NCBI GenBank assembly: GCA_032122625.1
Contig: JAQBGG010000148.1
Span: 1-44,382 of the forward strand
Reading direction: 5' to 3'
Length of the DNA: 44,382 bases
From: CAXMST01 sp032122625
GTDB taxonomy: Bacteria; Actinomycetota; Thermoleophilia; Solirubrobacterales; 70-9
In this document: piece after piece, positions 30,872 to 39,395 of the stretch
How positions within the stretch are numbered: the stretch's first letter is position 1
How the letters are laid out: each line of letters opens with the position of its first letter
Translations under genes and position numbers: made by a program
Notes under the pieces: generated by a model
The model's database searches: none
What the model saw: only the letters and a program-made list of their open reading frames with translations
Told to the model about the DNA's origin: nothing

Positions 30872-33016
30872 ATGACCACCGTGACCCGAGCCCGCAAGCA
30901 CAACGTCAGCGCCGGCACCTGGAGCGCCGACGGCGCATCGATTGGTCAGTCCGATCTGACCAAGGACGCCGCCCATCCGTTCGGCGTCGACGTCTTCAGC
31001 GGCGAGATCCAGAAGCAGCGTCTCTCCAAGGAGACCTACAAGAAGCTCTTGAACACGCTCGAGGCGGGGGAAGCGCTCGACCCCTCGCTCGCCGATGAGG
31101 TCGCTCACGCGATGAAGGACTGGGCGCTGGAGCGTGGAGCCACGCATTACACCCATGTCTTCCAGCCGCTGACCGGTCTGACCGCCGAGAAGCACGACTC
31201 GTTCTTCGAGCCCGACCGCGCCGGCGGAGCGCTTGCCCGCTTCTCCGGCAAGGAGCTGATTCAGGGTGAGCCTGACGCCTCCTCCTTCCCGACCGGCGGC
31301 ATCCGGGTCACCTTCGAGGCCCGCGGCTACACCGCCTGGGATCCGACCAGCCCCGCCTTCATCCTCGAGAACCCGAACGGGGCGCTGCTCTGCATCCCGA
31401 CGGCGTTCGCGTCCTGGACCGGCGAGGCGCTCGACGCCAAGATCCCGCTGCTGCGCTCGATGGATGCACTCAGCAAGTCGGCGATCCGCGCCCTGCGGCT
31501 GCTCGGTGACGAGCAGGCCAACCGCGTCCTGGCGACCGTCGGCCCTGAGCAGGAGTACTTCCTGATCGACGAGCAGTACTACTACGAGCGGCCCGACCTG
31601 ATCGCCTGCGGGCGGACGCTGTTCGGCGCCAGGCCGCCGAAGGGCCATGAGCTGGACGACCACTACTTCGGCTCGATCCCGGAGCGCGTGCTCGCCTGCA
31701 TGATGGAAACGGAGCTCGAGCTGGTCAAGCTGGGGGTCCCGGTCAAGACCCGCCACAACGAGGTCGCCCCCGGTCAGTACGAGATCGCGCCGATCTACGA
31801 GAACTCGAACGTCGGCTCGGACCACCAGCAGCTGACGATGCAGATCATGCAGAACGTCGCCCGTAAGTACGGGCTGATCTGCCTGCTGCACGAGAAGCCC
31901 TTTGCGGGCGTCAACGGTTCCGGCAAGCACAACAACTGGTCGATGGGCACCGACACCGGGCATAACCTGATGGACCCGGGCGACACGCCGGCGGACAACA
32001 CGAACTTCCTGTTCTTCTGCGCCGCCGTGATCCAGGCAGTCAACAAGCACCAGGGCCTGTTGCGGGCCTCGGTCGCCAACCTCGGCCAGGATCACCGGCT
32101 CGGGGCCAATGAGGCACCGCCGGCGATCATCTCGATCTTCCTCGGGGCCGAACTCGACAAAGTGTTCGAGGCGATCGCCACGGGCGAGGGCGACCCCCAC
32201 ACCCCGGGCAGCTACCTCGGCCTCGGCACCCCCGTGCTGCCGCCGCTGGCGATGGACGGTGGGGACCGCAACCGGACCTCCCCGTTTGCATTCACCGGCA
32301 ACAAGTTCGAGTTCCGGGCGCTGGGGTCGAGCATGTCGCTCGCCTTCCCGAACACCGTCCTCAACACGATCGTCGCCGAGGCGATCGACGATCTCGCCGA
32401 CAAGCTCGAGGTCCAGACCGGTGATGTCGCCGAGCGCGTCGCGGCGGTCGTCAAGGAGTCCTATACCGCCCACAAGGCGATCATCTTCATGGGCGACAAC
32501 TACGACGAGGCCTGGCACACAGAAGCCGAGGCTCGCGGCTTGAAGAACCTGCGGACGACGCCCGACGCGCTCCCCGAGGTGACCTCCGAGCCTACGGTCG
32601 AAGCGTTCGAGAAGTACAACGTCCTCAGCCGTCGCGAGCTCGAGGCCCGCCGCGAGGTCTGGACTGAGCAGTACGCGACGCTCGCCAACACCGAGGCCGA
32701 GACCGGCCAGAACATCGCCAAGACGATGATCCTGCCGTCCGCGATCAGCTACCTGGCGCTGCTCGACGATGCCGACATCGACGAGATAGAGGACGAGGTT
32801 CGCGACCTCGCAAACGAGCTCGTCGCGACGATCCGCAAGCTCGAGGCCGCCAATGCGCCGGTCGAGTTCGAGGGCATGGAGCTGGCCACCTACGCCCGCG
32901 ACAACCAGCTGACTGCGCTGGCTGAGGTCCGCGAGGCCGCCGACAAGCTCGAGCGCGTCGTCCCCGACGACCTCTGGCCGCTGCCGAAATACTCCGAAAT
33001 CCTCTTCGTCCGCTGA
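30872..33016 (+). CDS. glnN: Type III glutamine synthetase
   Basis: This 714-residue enzyme makes glutamine from glutamate, ammonia and ATP. Its length and the signature VNGSGKHNNWSMGTD place it in the GSIII (GlnN) group rather than GlnA types I or II. The N-terminal GSIII domain (FGVDVFSGEIQKQRLSKETY), the catalytic core (GPEQEYFLID, HNEVAPGQYEIAPIYE, NRTSPFAFTGNKFEFRALGSS) and a helical C-terminal region are all present. ATG 30872 follows GAGGAG about 12 bases upstream. The 253-base gap upstream contains no gene; it includes TAAGGT at about 30770 as a possible -10. It is divergent from the desaturase operon. Confidence 0.95.
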   Translation: MTTVTRARKHNVSAGTWSADGASIGQSDLTKDAAHPFGVDVFSGEIQKQRLSKETYKKLLNTLEAGEALDPSLADEVAHAMKDWALERGATHYTHVFQPLTGLTAEKHDSFFEPDRAGGALARFSGKELIQGEPDASSFPTGGIRVTFEARGYTAWDPTSPAFILENPNGALLCIPTAFASWTGEALDAKIPLLRSMDALSKSAIRALRLLGDEQANRVLATVGPEQEYFLIDEQYYYERPDLIACGRTLFGARPPKGHELDDHYFGSIPERVLACMMETELELVKLGVPVKTRHNEVAPGQYEIAPIYENSNVGSDHQQLTMQIMQNVARKYGLICLLHEKPFAGVNGSGKHNNWSMGTDTGHNLMDPGDTPADNTNFLFFCAAVIQAVNKHQGLLRASVANLGQDHRLGANEAPPAIISIFLGAELDKVFEAIATGEGDPHTPGSYLGLGTPVLPPLAMDGGDRNRTSPFAFTGNKFEFRALGSSMSLAFPNTVLNTIVAEAIDDLADKLEVQTGDVAERVAAVVKESYTAHKAIIFMGDNYDEAWHTEAEARGLKNLRTTPDALPEVTSEPTVEAFEKYNVLSRRELEARREVWTEQYATLANTEAETGQNIAKTMILPSAISYLALLDDADIDEIEDEVRDLANELVATIRKLEAANAPVEFEGMELATYARDNQLTALAEVREAADKLERVVPDDLWPLPKYSEILFVR

Positions 33017-33027
33017 CTCTGACGGCC

Positions 33028-33082
33028 TGAGGGCGCGCCACTCGGCGTCCGCGAGCCCGCGTCCTTGATTGGCACGCCCTCA
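33028..33082 (+). terminator. Inverted repeat downstream of glnN
   Basis: TGAGGGCGCGCC (33028-33039) can pair with GGCACGCCCTCA (33071-33082) at 11 of 12 positions, across a 31-base loop. It lies just after the glnN stop. No T run is present, so it is a weak terminator or RNA-stability element. Confidence 0.35.
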
Positions 33083-33122
33083 GACTCGTCAGAGGGAGGG
33101 GGCTGCTTGTTGCGGGTCGGCC

Positions 33123-35018
33123 TCAGGTGAGGCCGATGACGCCGCCGACGGTGCCGACGTAGAGGCTGCCGTCGGGACCGACGTAGAGGGCGGCGTAGTG
33201 GTTGTTGGCGAGTGAGCCAGTGCCACCGAGGCGCTCCCAGAGGACCTCGCCGGTGCCGGCGTCGAGTGCCGTGAAGTAGAAGGCGTCGATGCCGCTCGGC
33301 AGCTCGGGCTTGGTGTAGGTGAGCATCGTCCCGTCGGCGGCCGAGACCTTGGAGACGACCGAGGGGATCCTGACCTCGTCGTTGAGCCACGCCTGAGTGC
33401 AGCCGCCACCGTCGGGGTCGAGATCAACCCGAGCCGCCCCGGGCCCGGCGCTGTGCCCGCCGAGCACGTTGAAGAGCTTGTAGCCGTAGTTGTTCTCGAC
33501 GAACAGCGCGGGGCCGGCGGCGATCAATGAGTTCTCCGTGGCGCTCCCGCCGGACTCGAACACCGGGATCTCACAGACCAGGCGCCCCCCTACCCGACCG
33601 GCCCGAGCGTCATAGACGAGAACGTTCATCCGCGGCTCGGCGTTGTCGGCGATCGCGACGTAGCGGCCGCCGAGCATCACCGTCGGCGTAGTCCCGGAGG
33701 CGCGGCTCGTCTGTCCAGGCTTCAGTCGCTCACCCCGGTCGTATGACTGAGACCAGACGACCGCGGGGCCACCCCGGCGATCGATCCGCAGCCTCAGGAG
33801 CTGCGCGGAGGTGACGACAAAGGCGCCGCCCCGGGGGGCCAGCGCGAAGGAGTTCTCGATGTCGGTCCCCTCGAAGTTCGTCCAGCGGGCCTTTCCGCTC
33901 TTGGGGTCGAGCACACCGACGGTGCCCTCGGCGCCGACGAACCAGAGCGCGCCTCCTGCATCGGGCAGCGTCGAGGTGATCGGCTCCCCCTCGCCCAGCG
34001 CCGCGGAAACATCGAAGCTCTCGAGCGGGACGATCCCGACGCCGTCCTCCCCATCCTCGATCGCGAAGCGCTCGATCGTGCCCTCGGCGGTGCCGAGCAC
34101 GAGGCGCCCTTTGCCGTCGAGGACCGCGTAGCCGCCGCCGGCGAAGTTGGTCAGGAAATCGGCACCGAGAGTGCGCTGGCCGAGCTCGAGCTCGGCCAGG
34201 GGTTCGAGCGTGGCCGGGTCGAGCACATGGGCGACGATCTTCGTACCGCCGACACAGACCGCGATCAGGTGGCCGCGCTCATCGAAGAGGATCGAGGCGC
34301 AGTCGCCAGGCGCCAGGAATGAGCGGCTCTCAGCCGTGCGCGGATCGATCACCTCACGGTCGGTGTAGGTGTCACTCATCGCCGCGTCGTTGTGGATGTT
34401 CGAACCCTGGCCGGGCGCCAGGCCGGCGTGACCCGTAACCGGCTCGGCCTCGAGTGGAGCCGCAGTCAGCCGATCGCCACCGCGGAACTCGGCGACGAGC
34501 AGGCTCGAGGGCGACATCGGGATCCGATCGCTGCTCGCCGCAGCGACAGTCCCGGCGACGAAGACCGCCGCCAGGGCGGCGCCCGCCAGGGCGGCCCCGC
34601 GCGCGGGGCCGCGCCCGCCGATCCCGGGGCGGCGGGCGGCAAGCAGCAGCGAGCTCGCCGCCAGCAGCGCCCAGGCGAGCAGCACCAGGCGGCCGCCGGG
34701 TAGCCAGGATGTCGGTGAGAGATCGTGCAACGGCCCGGCGCTGAGCAGCGCCATGACGGCGACCAGGCCCACGGCAACAGCGGCGCTGCGCCGCGCGCCC
34801 CGCCAGACGGCCGGCGCCACTGCCAGGGCGAGGATCGGCACGACGATGCCGATGAAGACGGCGACCCCGAGCCCGGCAAAGAGCCGGTCGCTTCCGAGCC
34901 CAGCGCCGAACATCGAGGAGCCGAGCCAGAGCTGGTCGATGATCACCAGCGGCGTGGTCGCCAGCGGGACGAAGGCGACGAGCAGTGTCGCCGCCAAGCG
35001 TGGACTTGAAAGGCTCAT
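33123..35018 (-). CDS. Polytopic membrane protein with extracytoplasmic PQQ-like beta-propeller
   Basis: This 631-residue protein has about five hydrophobic helices in the first 170 residues (LLVAFVPLATTPLVII, VFIGIVVPILALAVAPAV, VAVGLVAVMALL, LVLLAWALLAASSLLL, GAALAGAALAAVFVAGTVAA). The rest is rich in beta repeats of the PQQ-like or WD-like kind: VAHVLDPATLEPLAEL, VGVLDPKSGKARW, LVYDARAGRV, FTALDAGTGEVLWERLGG, and the final VGPDGSLYVGTVGGVIGL. No cofactor-binding residues for PQQ dehydrogenase activity can be assigned, so a binding or scaffold role outside the membrane is more likely. It is the last gene of a - strand run after DUF202. Confidence 0.75.
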   Translation of the reverse strand: MSLSSPRLAATLLVAFVPLATTPLVIIDQLWLGSSMFGAGLGSDRLFAGLGVAVFIGIVVPILALAVAPAVWRGARRSAAVAVGLVAVMALLSAGPLHDLSPTSWLPGGRLVLLAWALLAASSLLLAARRPGIGGRGPARGAALAGAALAAVFVAGTVAAASSDRIPMSPSSLLVAEFRGGDRLTAAPLEAEPVTGHAGLAPGQGSNIHNDAAMSDTYTDREVIDPRTAESRSFLAPGDCASILFDERGHLIAVCVGGTKIVAHVLDPATLEPLAELELGQRTLGADFLTNFAGGGYAVLDGKGRLVLGTAEGTIERFAIEDGEDGVGIVPLESFDVSAALGEGEPITSTLPDAGGALWFVGAEGTVGVLDPKSGKARWTNFEGTDIENSFALAPRGGAFVVTSAQLLRLRIDRRGGPAVVWSQSYDRGERLKPGQTSRASGTTPTVMLGGRYVAIADNAEPRMNVLVYDARAGRVGGRLVCEIPVFESGGSATENSLIAAGPALFVENNYGYKLFNVLGGHSAGPGAARVDLDPDGGGCTQAWLNDEVRIPSVVSKVSAADGTMLTYTKPELPSGIDAFYFTALDAGTGEVLWERLGGTGSLANNHYAALYVGPDGSLYVGTVGGVIGLT

Positions 35019-35070
35019 ACCGAAGCCGACAGTGTCGCCGACCGCGGGGCCGGCTGCCTGAACCCGGCGG

Positions 35071-35427
35071 CTAGCCGATCAGGACGATCAGCAGTGTGAC
35101 GATCGCGAACAGAGCGCCGGCGAGCGAGAAAACGGCTACGAGGCGGCCGTCAAGCGGCAGGTAGCCGCCGTGCTGGAGCGCGTCCTCGACCTGCCGCTGG
35201 CGGACCAGACCGGCGACGAACATCCCGATCGCGAGCAATGCCAGGCCGGCGCCGAGCGCGATCAGCGGCCAATCGGAGCCGTCGATGATCTCCGGTGCGA
35301 TACGCCCGATCGCCACCGCGGCGGCAGCCGTCGCCAGCGCCGACCGCCACCAGGCAAGCCAGGTCCGCTCGGCGGCAAGGTGAGTACGCCGCGAGGCGTC
35401 GGCGGCAGGATCGGGGTCAGCGATCAT
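35071..35427 (-). CDS. DUF202 (YidH-type) small membrane protein
   Basis: This 118-residue protein has an N-terminal polar section with the family block RTHLAAERTWLAWWRSALA and three transmembrane helices (about 25-45, 53-76, 95-117). The DUF202 family is widespread and of unknown function. It sits between the F420-type gene (36 bases upstream) and the membrane propeller gene (52 bases downstream) on the same strand, probably in one transcript. Confidence 0.85.
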   Translation of the reverse strand: MIADPDPAADASRRTHLAAERTWLAWWRSALATAAAAVAIGRIAPEIIDGSDWPLIALGAGLALLAIGMFVAGLVRQRQVEDALQHGGYLPLDGRLVAVFSLAGALFAIVTLLIVLIG

Positions 35428-35463
35428 CGCTGGCCGGCGGCTTCAACCTCGGGAGCTGCAGCT

Positions 35464-35970
35464 TCATGCAATCGGCGTCAGCGCGAGCACCGGGATGACG
35501 CGATCGCCGGCGCGCGTCTTGTAGAGGCCGTAGCCGGCATAGAGCTGCTCGGCGAGCCCGAAGAGGCGCTCGCGCTCGGCGCCCTCGGTCTCGCGAACGC
35601 TGTACCGGGCCTCCACCCCTCCCCCGATTAGGGTCGCCTCCCCCGCCGCGGTCAGGTTGAGGTACCAAGCGGGGTTCTTGGCGCGACCGAAGCTCGAGGC
35701 GATCAGGATCACCTCATCCTCCTGCGTGAAATAGACCAGCGGAACGGTGCGCTCGATTCCAGACTTGCGGCCGGCGACCGTGAGCAGCACGATCGGGAAG
35801 CCCATCCCGGTCGAGAAGCGACCGCCGGTCAGCTTCAACAGGACCGGGTCGATCCGGGTCGAGACCTTCATCGCGAACGCCGTGCCGGGCTTGCTCATCA
35901 CGAACTTCCGCATCGCCTTCTCGACCGCCGTCGGCGGCTTGGTTGGATCGACGGCTGGGACGCGCCCCAT
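35464..35970 (-). CDS. Deazaflavin (F420)-dependent nitroreductase-family protein
   Basis: This 168-residue member of the Ddn/DUF385 family shows PIVLLTVAGRKSGIERTVPLVY, VILIASSFGRAKNPAWYLNL and EARYSVRETEGAERERLF, all diagnostic. The first 50 residues are an extra helical stretch (VEKAMRKFVMSKPGTAFAMK), as in larger members. The predicted activity is F420-linked reduction of an unknown substrate. Its ATG lies 9 bases after the stop of the phosphotriesterase-like gene, so the two are co-transcribed. It is not a recent duplicate of the 7047-7469 gene: only the family core is shared. Confidence 0.9.
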   Translation of the reverse strand: MGRVPAVDPTKPPTAVEKAMRKFVMSKPGTAFAMKVSTRIDPVLLKLTGGRFSTGMGFPIVLLTVAGRKSGIERTVPLVYFTQEDEVILIASSFGRAKNPAWYLNLTAAGEATLIGGGVEARYSVRETEGAERERLFGLAEQLYAGYGLYKTRAGDRVIPVLALTPIA

Positions 35971-35979
35971 CGGCCCGGC

Positions 35980-36951
35980 CTATCCCTCGCCGCCGCCGGG
36001 CGCCAGCCACGCGGCTACGTTGGAGCCCAGCATCATCGCCGTCTGCTCCTCGCTGACACCGCCCTCACGCAAGGCGCCGAGGACGCTCTCGAAGATGAAG
36101 CTCATATTCCAGTCCGGCGCCATCTGAAGGATCAGCTCGGGGGGGAACCAATCGATCGTCGCGCAGGCGTCGTGAGAAAGCATCATCCGATCGGCATAGC
36201 CCCGTTTGCAGAGCTCGATCACGGTCGCGTTCCGCTGCGCCGTCGGCAGGATGATGTCGAGGCCGTAGCGATCCATCCCGATCGAGGGCCCGCGCGCCAG
36301 CAACTCCTCGATGTAGTCGAGGTCCTCCGTGTCGCCGGTGTGGGCGACGTGAACGAGCTTTGGGTCGATGCCCTCGGAGTCGAACAGGTCCATGATCTCG
36401 AGCCCGCGGCGGGTGCCCGGGTGAGAGTGGGCCATGATCGGAGTACCGGTCTGCTTGCTGGCGATCGCGATCGCCCGGAGGATCTTTTCCACGTGCTCGG
36501 TGATCCCAGGCTCATCGACGGCGCATTTGAGGAAGGCCGCCTTGACATCGGTCCCCTGGATGCCCTCGGTGATGTCGTGCACGAAGGCATCGGCCAGGGC
36601 CTGCGGCTCCTGATTGGCGAAGTGCTGTGGCAGGAACGTGTAGTGGACCCCGTACGCACCGGTGCAGATCACGATCTGGGCGCCGGTCGCCGCCGCAACC
36701 CGCTGTGCCAGCCCGACGTCACGGCCCAGATCCATGCAGGCCGGGTCGACGATCGTCTTGACGCCATGCGACATTGCCCCCTCGACCTGCTTGATCGCGG
36801 CGGTCTCCTCGGCCTCGAGGTCATAGAGATGAGGGAACTGGGTGCGGATCGACTCCGAGCTGGTCCGCAGGTGCTCGTGGATGAGGGTCGTCCCGAGTTC
36901 GTCGGCGTCGATCGGTCCGGTGACGGTCTCGACGGTATCCCCGTGTGCCAT
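35980..36951 (-). CDS. Phosphotriesterase-family metal-dependent hydrolase
   Basis: This 323-residue (beta/alpha)8 hydrolase of the PTE/PHP-homology (Php) family has metal ligands HEH (His25, His27) in LIHEHLRT, a likely carbamylated Lys in VKAAFLKCAVDE, HSHPGT, VHVAHTGD, and the last Asp in LSHDACATIDWFP. Homologues act as lactonases, esterases or phosphotriesterases; the substrate is unknown. The start ATG 36951 is supported by a TATGGT hexamer ending 6 bases upstream; the frame is open beyond it but without homology. It is the first gene of the run with F420-type, DUF202 and propeller genes. Confidence 0.88.
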   Translation of the reverse strand: MAHGDTVETVTGPIDADELGTTLIHEHLRTSSESIRTQFPHLYDLEAEETAAIKQVEGAMSHGVKTIVDPACMDLGRDVGLAQRVAAATGAQIVICTGAYGVHYTFLPQHFANQEPQALADAFVHDITEGIQGTDVKAAFLKCAVDEPGITEHVEKILRAIAIASKQTGTPIMAHSHPGTRRGLEIMDLFDSEGIDPKLVHVAHTGDTEDLDYIEELLARGPSIGMDRYGLDIILPTAQRNATVIELCKRGYADRMMLSHDACATIDWFPPELILQMAPDWNMSFIFESVLGALREGGVSEEQTAMMLGSNVAAWLAPGGGEG

Positions 36952-36957
36952 AGCTGG

Positions 36958-36963
36958 ACCATA
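36958..36963 (-). promoter_or_regulatory. -10 hexamer TATGGT for phosphotriesterase operon
   Basis: CGATATGGT on the - strand contains TATGGT ending 6 bases before the ATG. The predicted transcript is leaderless. Confidence 0.55.
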
Positions 36964-37070
36964 TCGGTGGACGGCTCTTGGCGCCGGGGCCCCGAACCGC
37001 GGCCCAGACAGCGCGAACGAGGCGGCCAGAGTGAGATCATCCCCGTGAGTCGGCGGCACCCGGCGCACCC

Positions 37071-37871
37071 ATGGCGATCCGACCCACAATCATCACGGCG
37101 ACATATTTCGCGCTGGCGGTGATCGCGGGGTGTGGGGGCGACTCGGGTCCACAAGCCGGTGATCGCCCCGCCCGGACGACCGAGGCGGCCGACGCCCCCT
37201 CGGCCGAACAGCCGCTGCTCGAGGGCGGTGAGCGGGTGGTGTTCATCGGTGACAGCCTCGCCGTCGAGGCGCCGCCGAACTATCCGGAGCTTCTGCCCGA
37301 GGCCCTGGGCGGTCGGGCGCCGGAGGTCGAGACCGTGAACCTCGCCGAGCCGGGTACCACGGCGAGCGATTGGAGGCCGGGATTGGAGCTGTTCTCCCAG
37401 CGCCTCGTTCCGGAGCTGGGGAGCGCCGATCTCGTCATCGTCACGCTCGGCGGCAACGACCTTCAGGAGGGGCTCGGCGCGAGCGACGGGCTCGACGGGC
37501 TCTCATCCGGGTCGGGGTCGAGCGGGGATGCTCTCGGGGCGATCGACAGCTTCGGCAGGCGGCTGAGCCGGATCTTTGCGGGGATCCGCAAGCGCGCCCC
37601 CGACGCTCGGATCGTCTACGTCGGCTATCCCGACTACTCGGAGGCAACCGCCTGGCAGCAGGCGGCGGGTTCGCTCGGGATCGTGGCTCTCCGCTTCGGC
37701 CTCTCCTCACTGTTGGAGGCTGCCGGCGAGGCCGAACCGGACCTCCTGATCGACATGGGTCCCGCCACCGCGCGAGCCGGCGTCGATGCGATGCTCGCCG
37801 ACAGCGAGCACCTGAGCGCCGCCGGGCACGAGCTCTACGCCCGTCGCCTGGGGGCCGAGCTCACGCGGTAG
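37071..37871 (+). CDS. SGNH/GDSL-type esterase lipoprotein
   Basis: This 266-residue lipoprotein has the signal IITATYFALAVIAGC with lipobox IAGC (Cys21), then a Pro/Ala/Asp-rich linker. The SGNH hydrolase blocks are present: VVFIGDSLA (nucleophile Ser62), NLAEPGTTASDW (Gly block), VIVTLGGND (Asn block) and DSEHLSAAGHELYARRL (catalytic Asp and His). It is predicted to deacylate a lipid or sugar ester at the cell surface. The 3' end overlaps the convergent LLM gene by 11 bases. The start is ATG 37071, although no strong ribosome site is visible. Confidence 0.88.
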   Translation: MAIRPTIITATYFALAVIAGCGGDSGPQAGDRPARTTEAADAPSAEQPLLEGGERVVFIGDSLAVEAPPNYPELLPEALGGRAPEVETVNLAEPGTTASDWRPGLELFSQRLVPELGSADLVIVTLGGNDLQEGLGASDGLDGLSSGSGSSGDALGAIDSFGRRLSRIFAGIRKRAPDARIVYVGYPDYSEATAWQQAAGSLGIVALRFGLSSLLEAAGEAEPDLLIDMGPATARAGVDAMLADSEHLSAAGHELYARRLGAELTR

Positions 37872-38871
37872 CGCCCAGGCCGAAGGATTCGGCGATCAGC
37901 TCGTAGGAGCGGATCCGGTCCTCGATGCCGTGGGTGCCGGCCATCAGCATCAGTTCGTCGGCGCCGCTGCGGGAGAGCAGCTCGTCGTAGACCTCACGCA
38001 CATAGGCGGGAGTGCCGACGACCATCCGCAGGCCCTCGACTCCGTTCTCCGACGGACGCTGGGGGCGATCGACGGCCGCCGCATCCTCGACCGTGGGCAG
38101 TGGTGTCGGGTGGCCCGAGCGGAGGTTGCGGAAAGCGACCCGCGAGGGCGCCGCGAGCCGCTGCGCCTGCTCGTTGGTCTCGGCACAGATCGCGTTGTGG
38201 CCCAGGATCACGTAAGGCTCCGCCCACTCCGGCGAAGGCTGGAACTGCTCCCGGTAGAGCCGCGTCGTGGCCACAGCCTCGGCGGGGTTGATCTGCCCGG
38301 CGAAGGCGAAGCCGAGCCCGGCCGCCGCCGCCAGGCGGGCCGAGAAGTCGCTCGAGCCGAGCAGGAAGATCGGCGGCAGCGGCGCGTCCACGGGCGCGGC
38401 GCGGACAGGAGCGAACGGGTGGCCCTCGGGCCACTCGCGCAGCCCCGAGTAGGCGAGCAGCTCGGCCAGCATCTCGGGCAGGTCGGCGCCGCCGACCTGG
38501 TTTCCCCGGCGCAGCGCCAGGGCGGTGCGGTGATCGGTGCCGGGGGCGCGGCCGATCCCAAGGTCGATCCGGCCCGGGTAGAGCGCCTCGAGCACCTTGA
38601 ACTGCTCGGCCACGTGCAGCGGCGTGTGATTCGGCAGCATCATCCCGCCCGACCCGACCCTGATCCGCTGCGTCGCCGCACCGATCGCCGCGATCATGAT
38701 TTCGGGTGCGGAGCTCGCCACCATCTCGCCGCCGTGATGCTCGGCGAGCCAGAAACGGTGATAGCCGAGTCGCTCGGCGGCGTCGGCGAGCTCGAGCGTC
38801 TCGCGGAGGGCGGCGGCCTCCCCCCTGCCGGCGGCGACAGGGCTCAGATCAAGGACCGAAAGTCTCGGCAT
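37861..38871 (-). CDS. LLM-class flavin/F420-dependent oxidoreductase
   Basis: This 336-residue luciferase-like TIM-barrel oxidoreductase shows LSVLDLSPVAAG at the start, AERLGYHRFWLAEHHGGEM (typical of the MsnO8-type branch), RIRVGSGGMMLPNHTPLHVAEQFKVLEALYPGRIDLGIGRAPGTD, and ERPFLLGSSDFSARLAAAAGLGFAFAGQ-like blocks in the middle (here IFLLGSSDFSARLAAAAG). Members use FMN or F420. It lies 7 bases after the EVE-domain gene and is probably co-transcribed with it. The substrate is unknown. Confidence 0.92.
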   Translation of the reverse strand: MPRLSVLDLSPVAAGRGEAAALRETLELADAAERLGYHRFWLAEHHGGEMVASSAPEIMIAAIGAATQRIRVGSGGMMLPNHTPLHVAEQFKVLEALYPGRIDLGIGRAPGTDHRTALALRRGNQVGGADLPEMLAELLAYSGLREWPEGHPFAPVRAAPVDAPLPPIFLLGSSDFSARLAAAAGLGFAFAGQINPAEAVATTRLYREQFQPSPEWAEPYVILGHNAICAETNEQAQRLAAPSRVAFRNLRSGHPTPLPTVEDAAAVDRPQRPSENGVEGLRMVVGTPAYVREVYDELLSRSGADELMLMAGTHGIEDRIRSYELIAESFGLGATA

Positions 38872-38878
38872 CGAGGCT

Positions 38879-39361
38879 TCAGGCCGAAGCGGCGGCTGGG
38901 CTCTTCGCTGCGGCCTCCATGCGCCCGGTGAGCAGCTTCGAGTCGGCCTCGGAAATCGTCCGCAGTTGTCCCTGGAAGGCGAGGTGCCAGTGCTCGGCCG
39001 GCCACTTGCCGAGATGCTCCATCTCGCCCAACAGCGACTCGGCCGGGACGAATGCAGCCTCCTCGAGCACCAACTCGGGCTCGGCCTCGACGCGCCACGG
39101 GTAGTCCTCGGGATGCTTCTTCTTGCCCTGCGGCCAGATTGGTTCGCGGTCCTCGAACATCGGCGAGCGCACCTTTGCGATCCCGCCGAACGCCTTGATC
39201 CCAGTTACATAGAAGATCACTCGGTCGCCAGGCTCGAACTTCTCGGCTTGGCGAATCCGGCGCTCCTTGAATCCGATCACGTCGAATCCCCGCTCAACGT
39301 TGATCTGGAAGTTCTCGAGGCAACCGGTGAGGATCCAGGTCTTGGCCTTTTCGCTGCTCAC
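38879..39361 (-). CDS. EVE-domain protein
   Basis: This 160-residue single EVE domain, a relative of the PUA/YTH fold that reads modified bases in DNA or RNA, shows TWILTGCLENFQINVERG, KEPGDRVIFYVTG-like EPGDRVIFYVTGIKAFGGIAKV, DYPWRVEAEPELVL and LGKWPAEHWHLAFQGQLRTIS. The C-terminus is an Ala/Ser tail. The start is GTG 39361; a TATCAT hexamer ends 7 bases upstream, giving a leaderless mRNA. It is paired with an LLM oxidoreductase. No restriction or modification genes are nearby, so a defence role is not indicated by context. Confidence 0.88.
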   Translation of the reverse strand: MSSEKAKTWILTGCLENFQINVERGFDVIGFKERRIRQAEKFEPGDRVIFYVTGIKAFGGIAKVRSPMFEDREPIWPQGKKKHPEDYPWRVEAEPELVLEEAAFVPAESLLGEMEHLGKWPAEHWHLAFQGQLRTISEADSKLLTGRMEAAAKSPAAASA

Positions 39362-39368
39362 CTGCCCG

Positions 39369-39374
39369 ATGATA
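39369..39374 (-). promoter_or_regulatory. -10 hexamer TATCAT for EVE/LLM operon
   Basis: CGATATCAT on the - strand contains TATCAT ending 7 bases before the GTG start. This predicts leaderless transcription. Confidence 0.55.
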
Positions 39375-39395
39375 TCGAGGCCGAGATCGCCCTAG

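Noticed and set aside
30668..32518. Long open frame (616 codons) on the strand opposite glnN
   Set aside because: It is the antisense of a well-supported glutamine synthetase. High GC keeps antisense frames open, and the translation shows no domain pattern.
33123..35018. PQQ-dependent dehydrogenase
   Set aside because: The blades resemble PQQ-like repeats, but cofactor-binding and catalytic residues cannot be identified and the N-terminus is polytopic. It is called only as a propeller membrane protein.
38879..39361. EVE gene as part of a defence island
   Set aside because: No nuclease, methyltransferase, helicase or toxin genes are adjacent. Neighbours are metabolic or secreted proteins.
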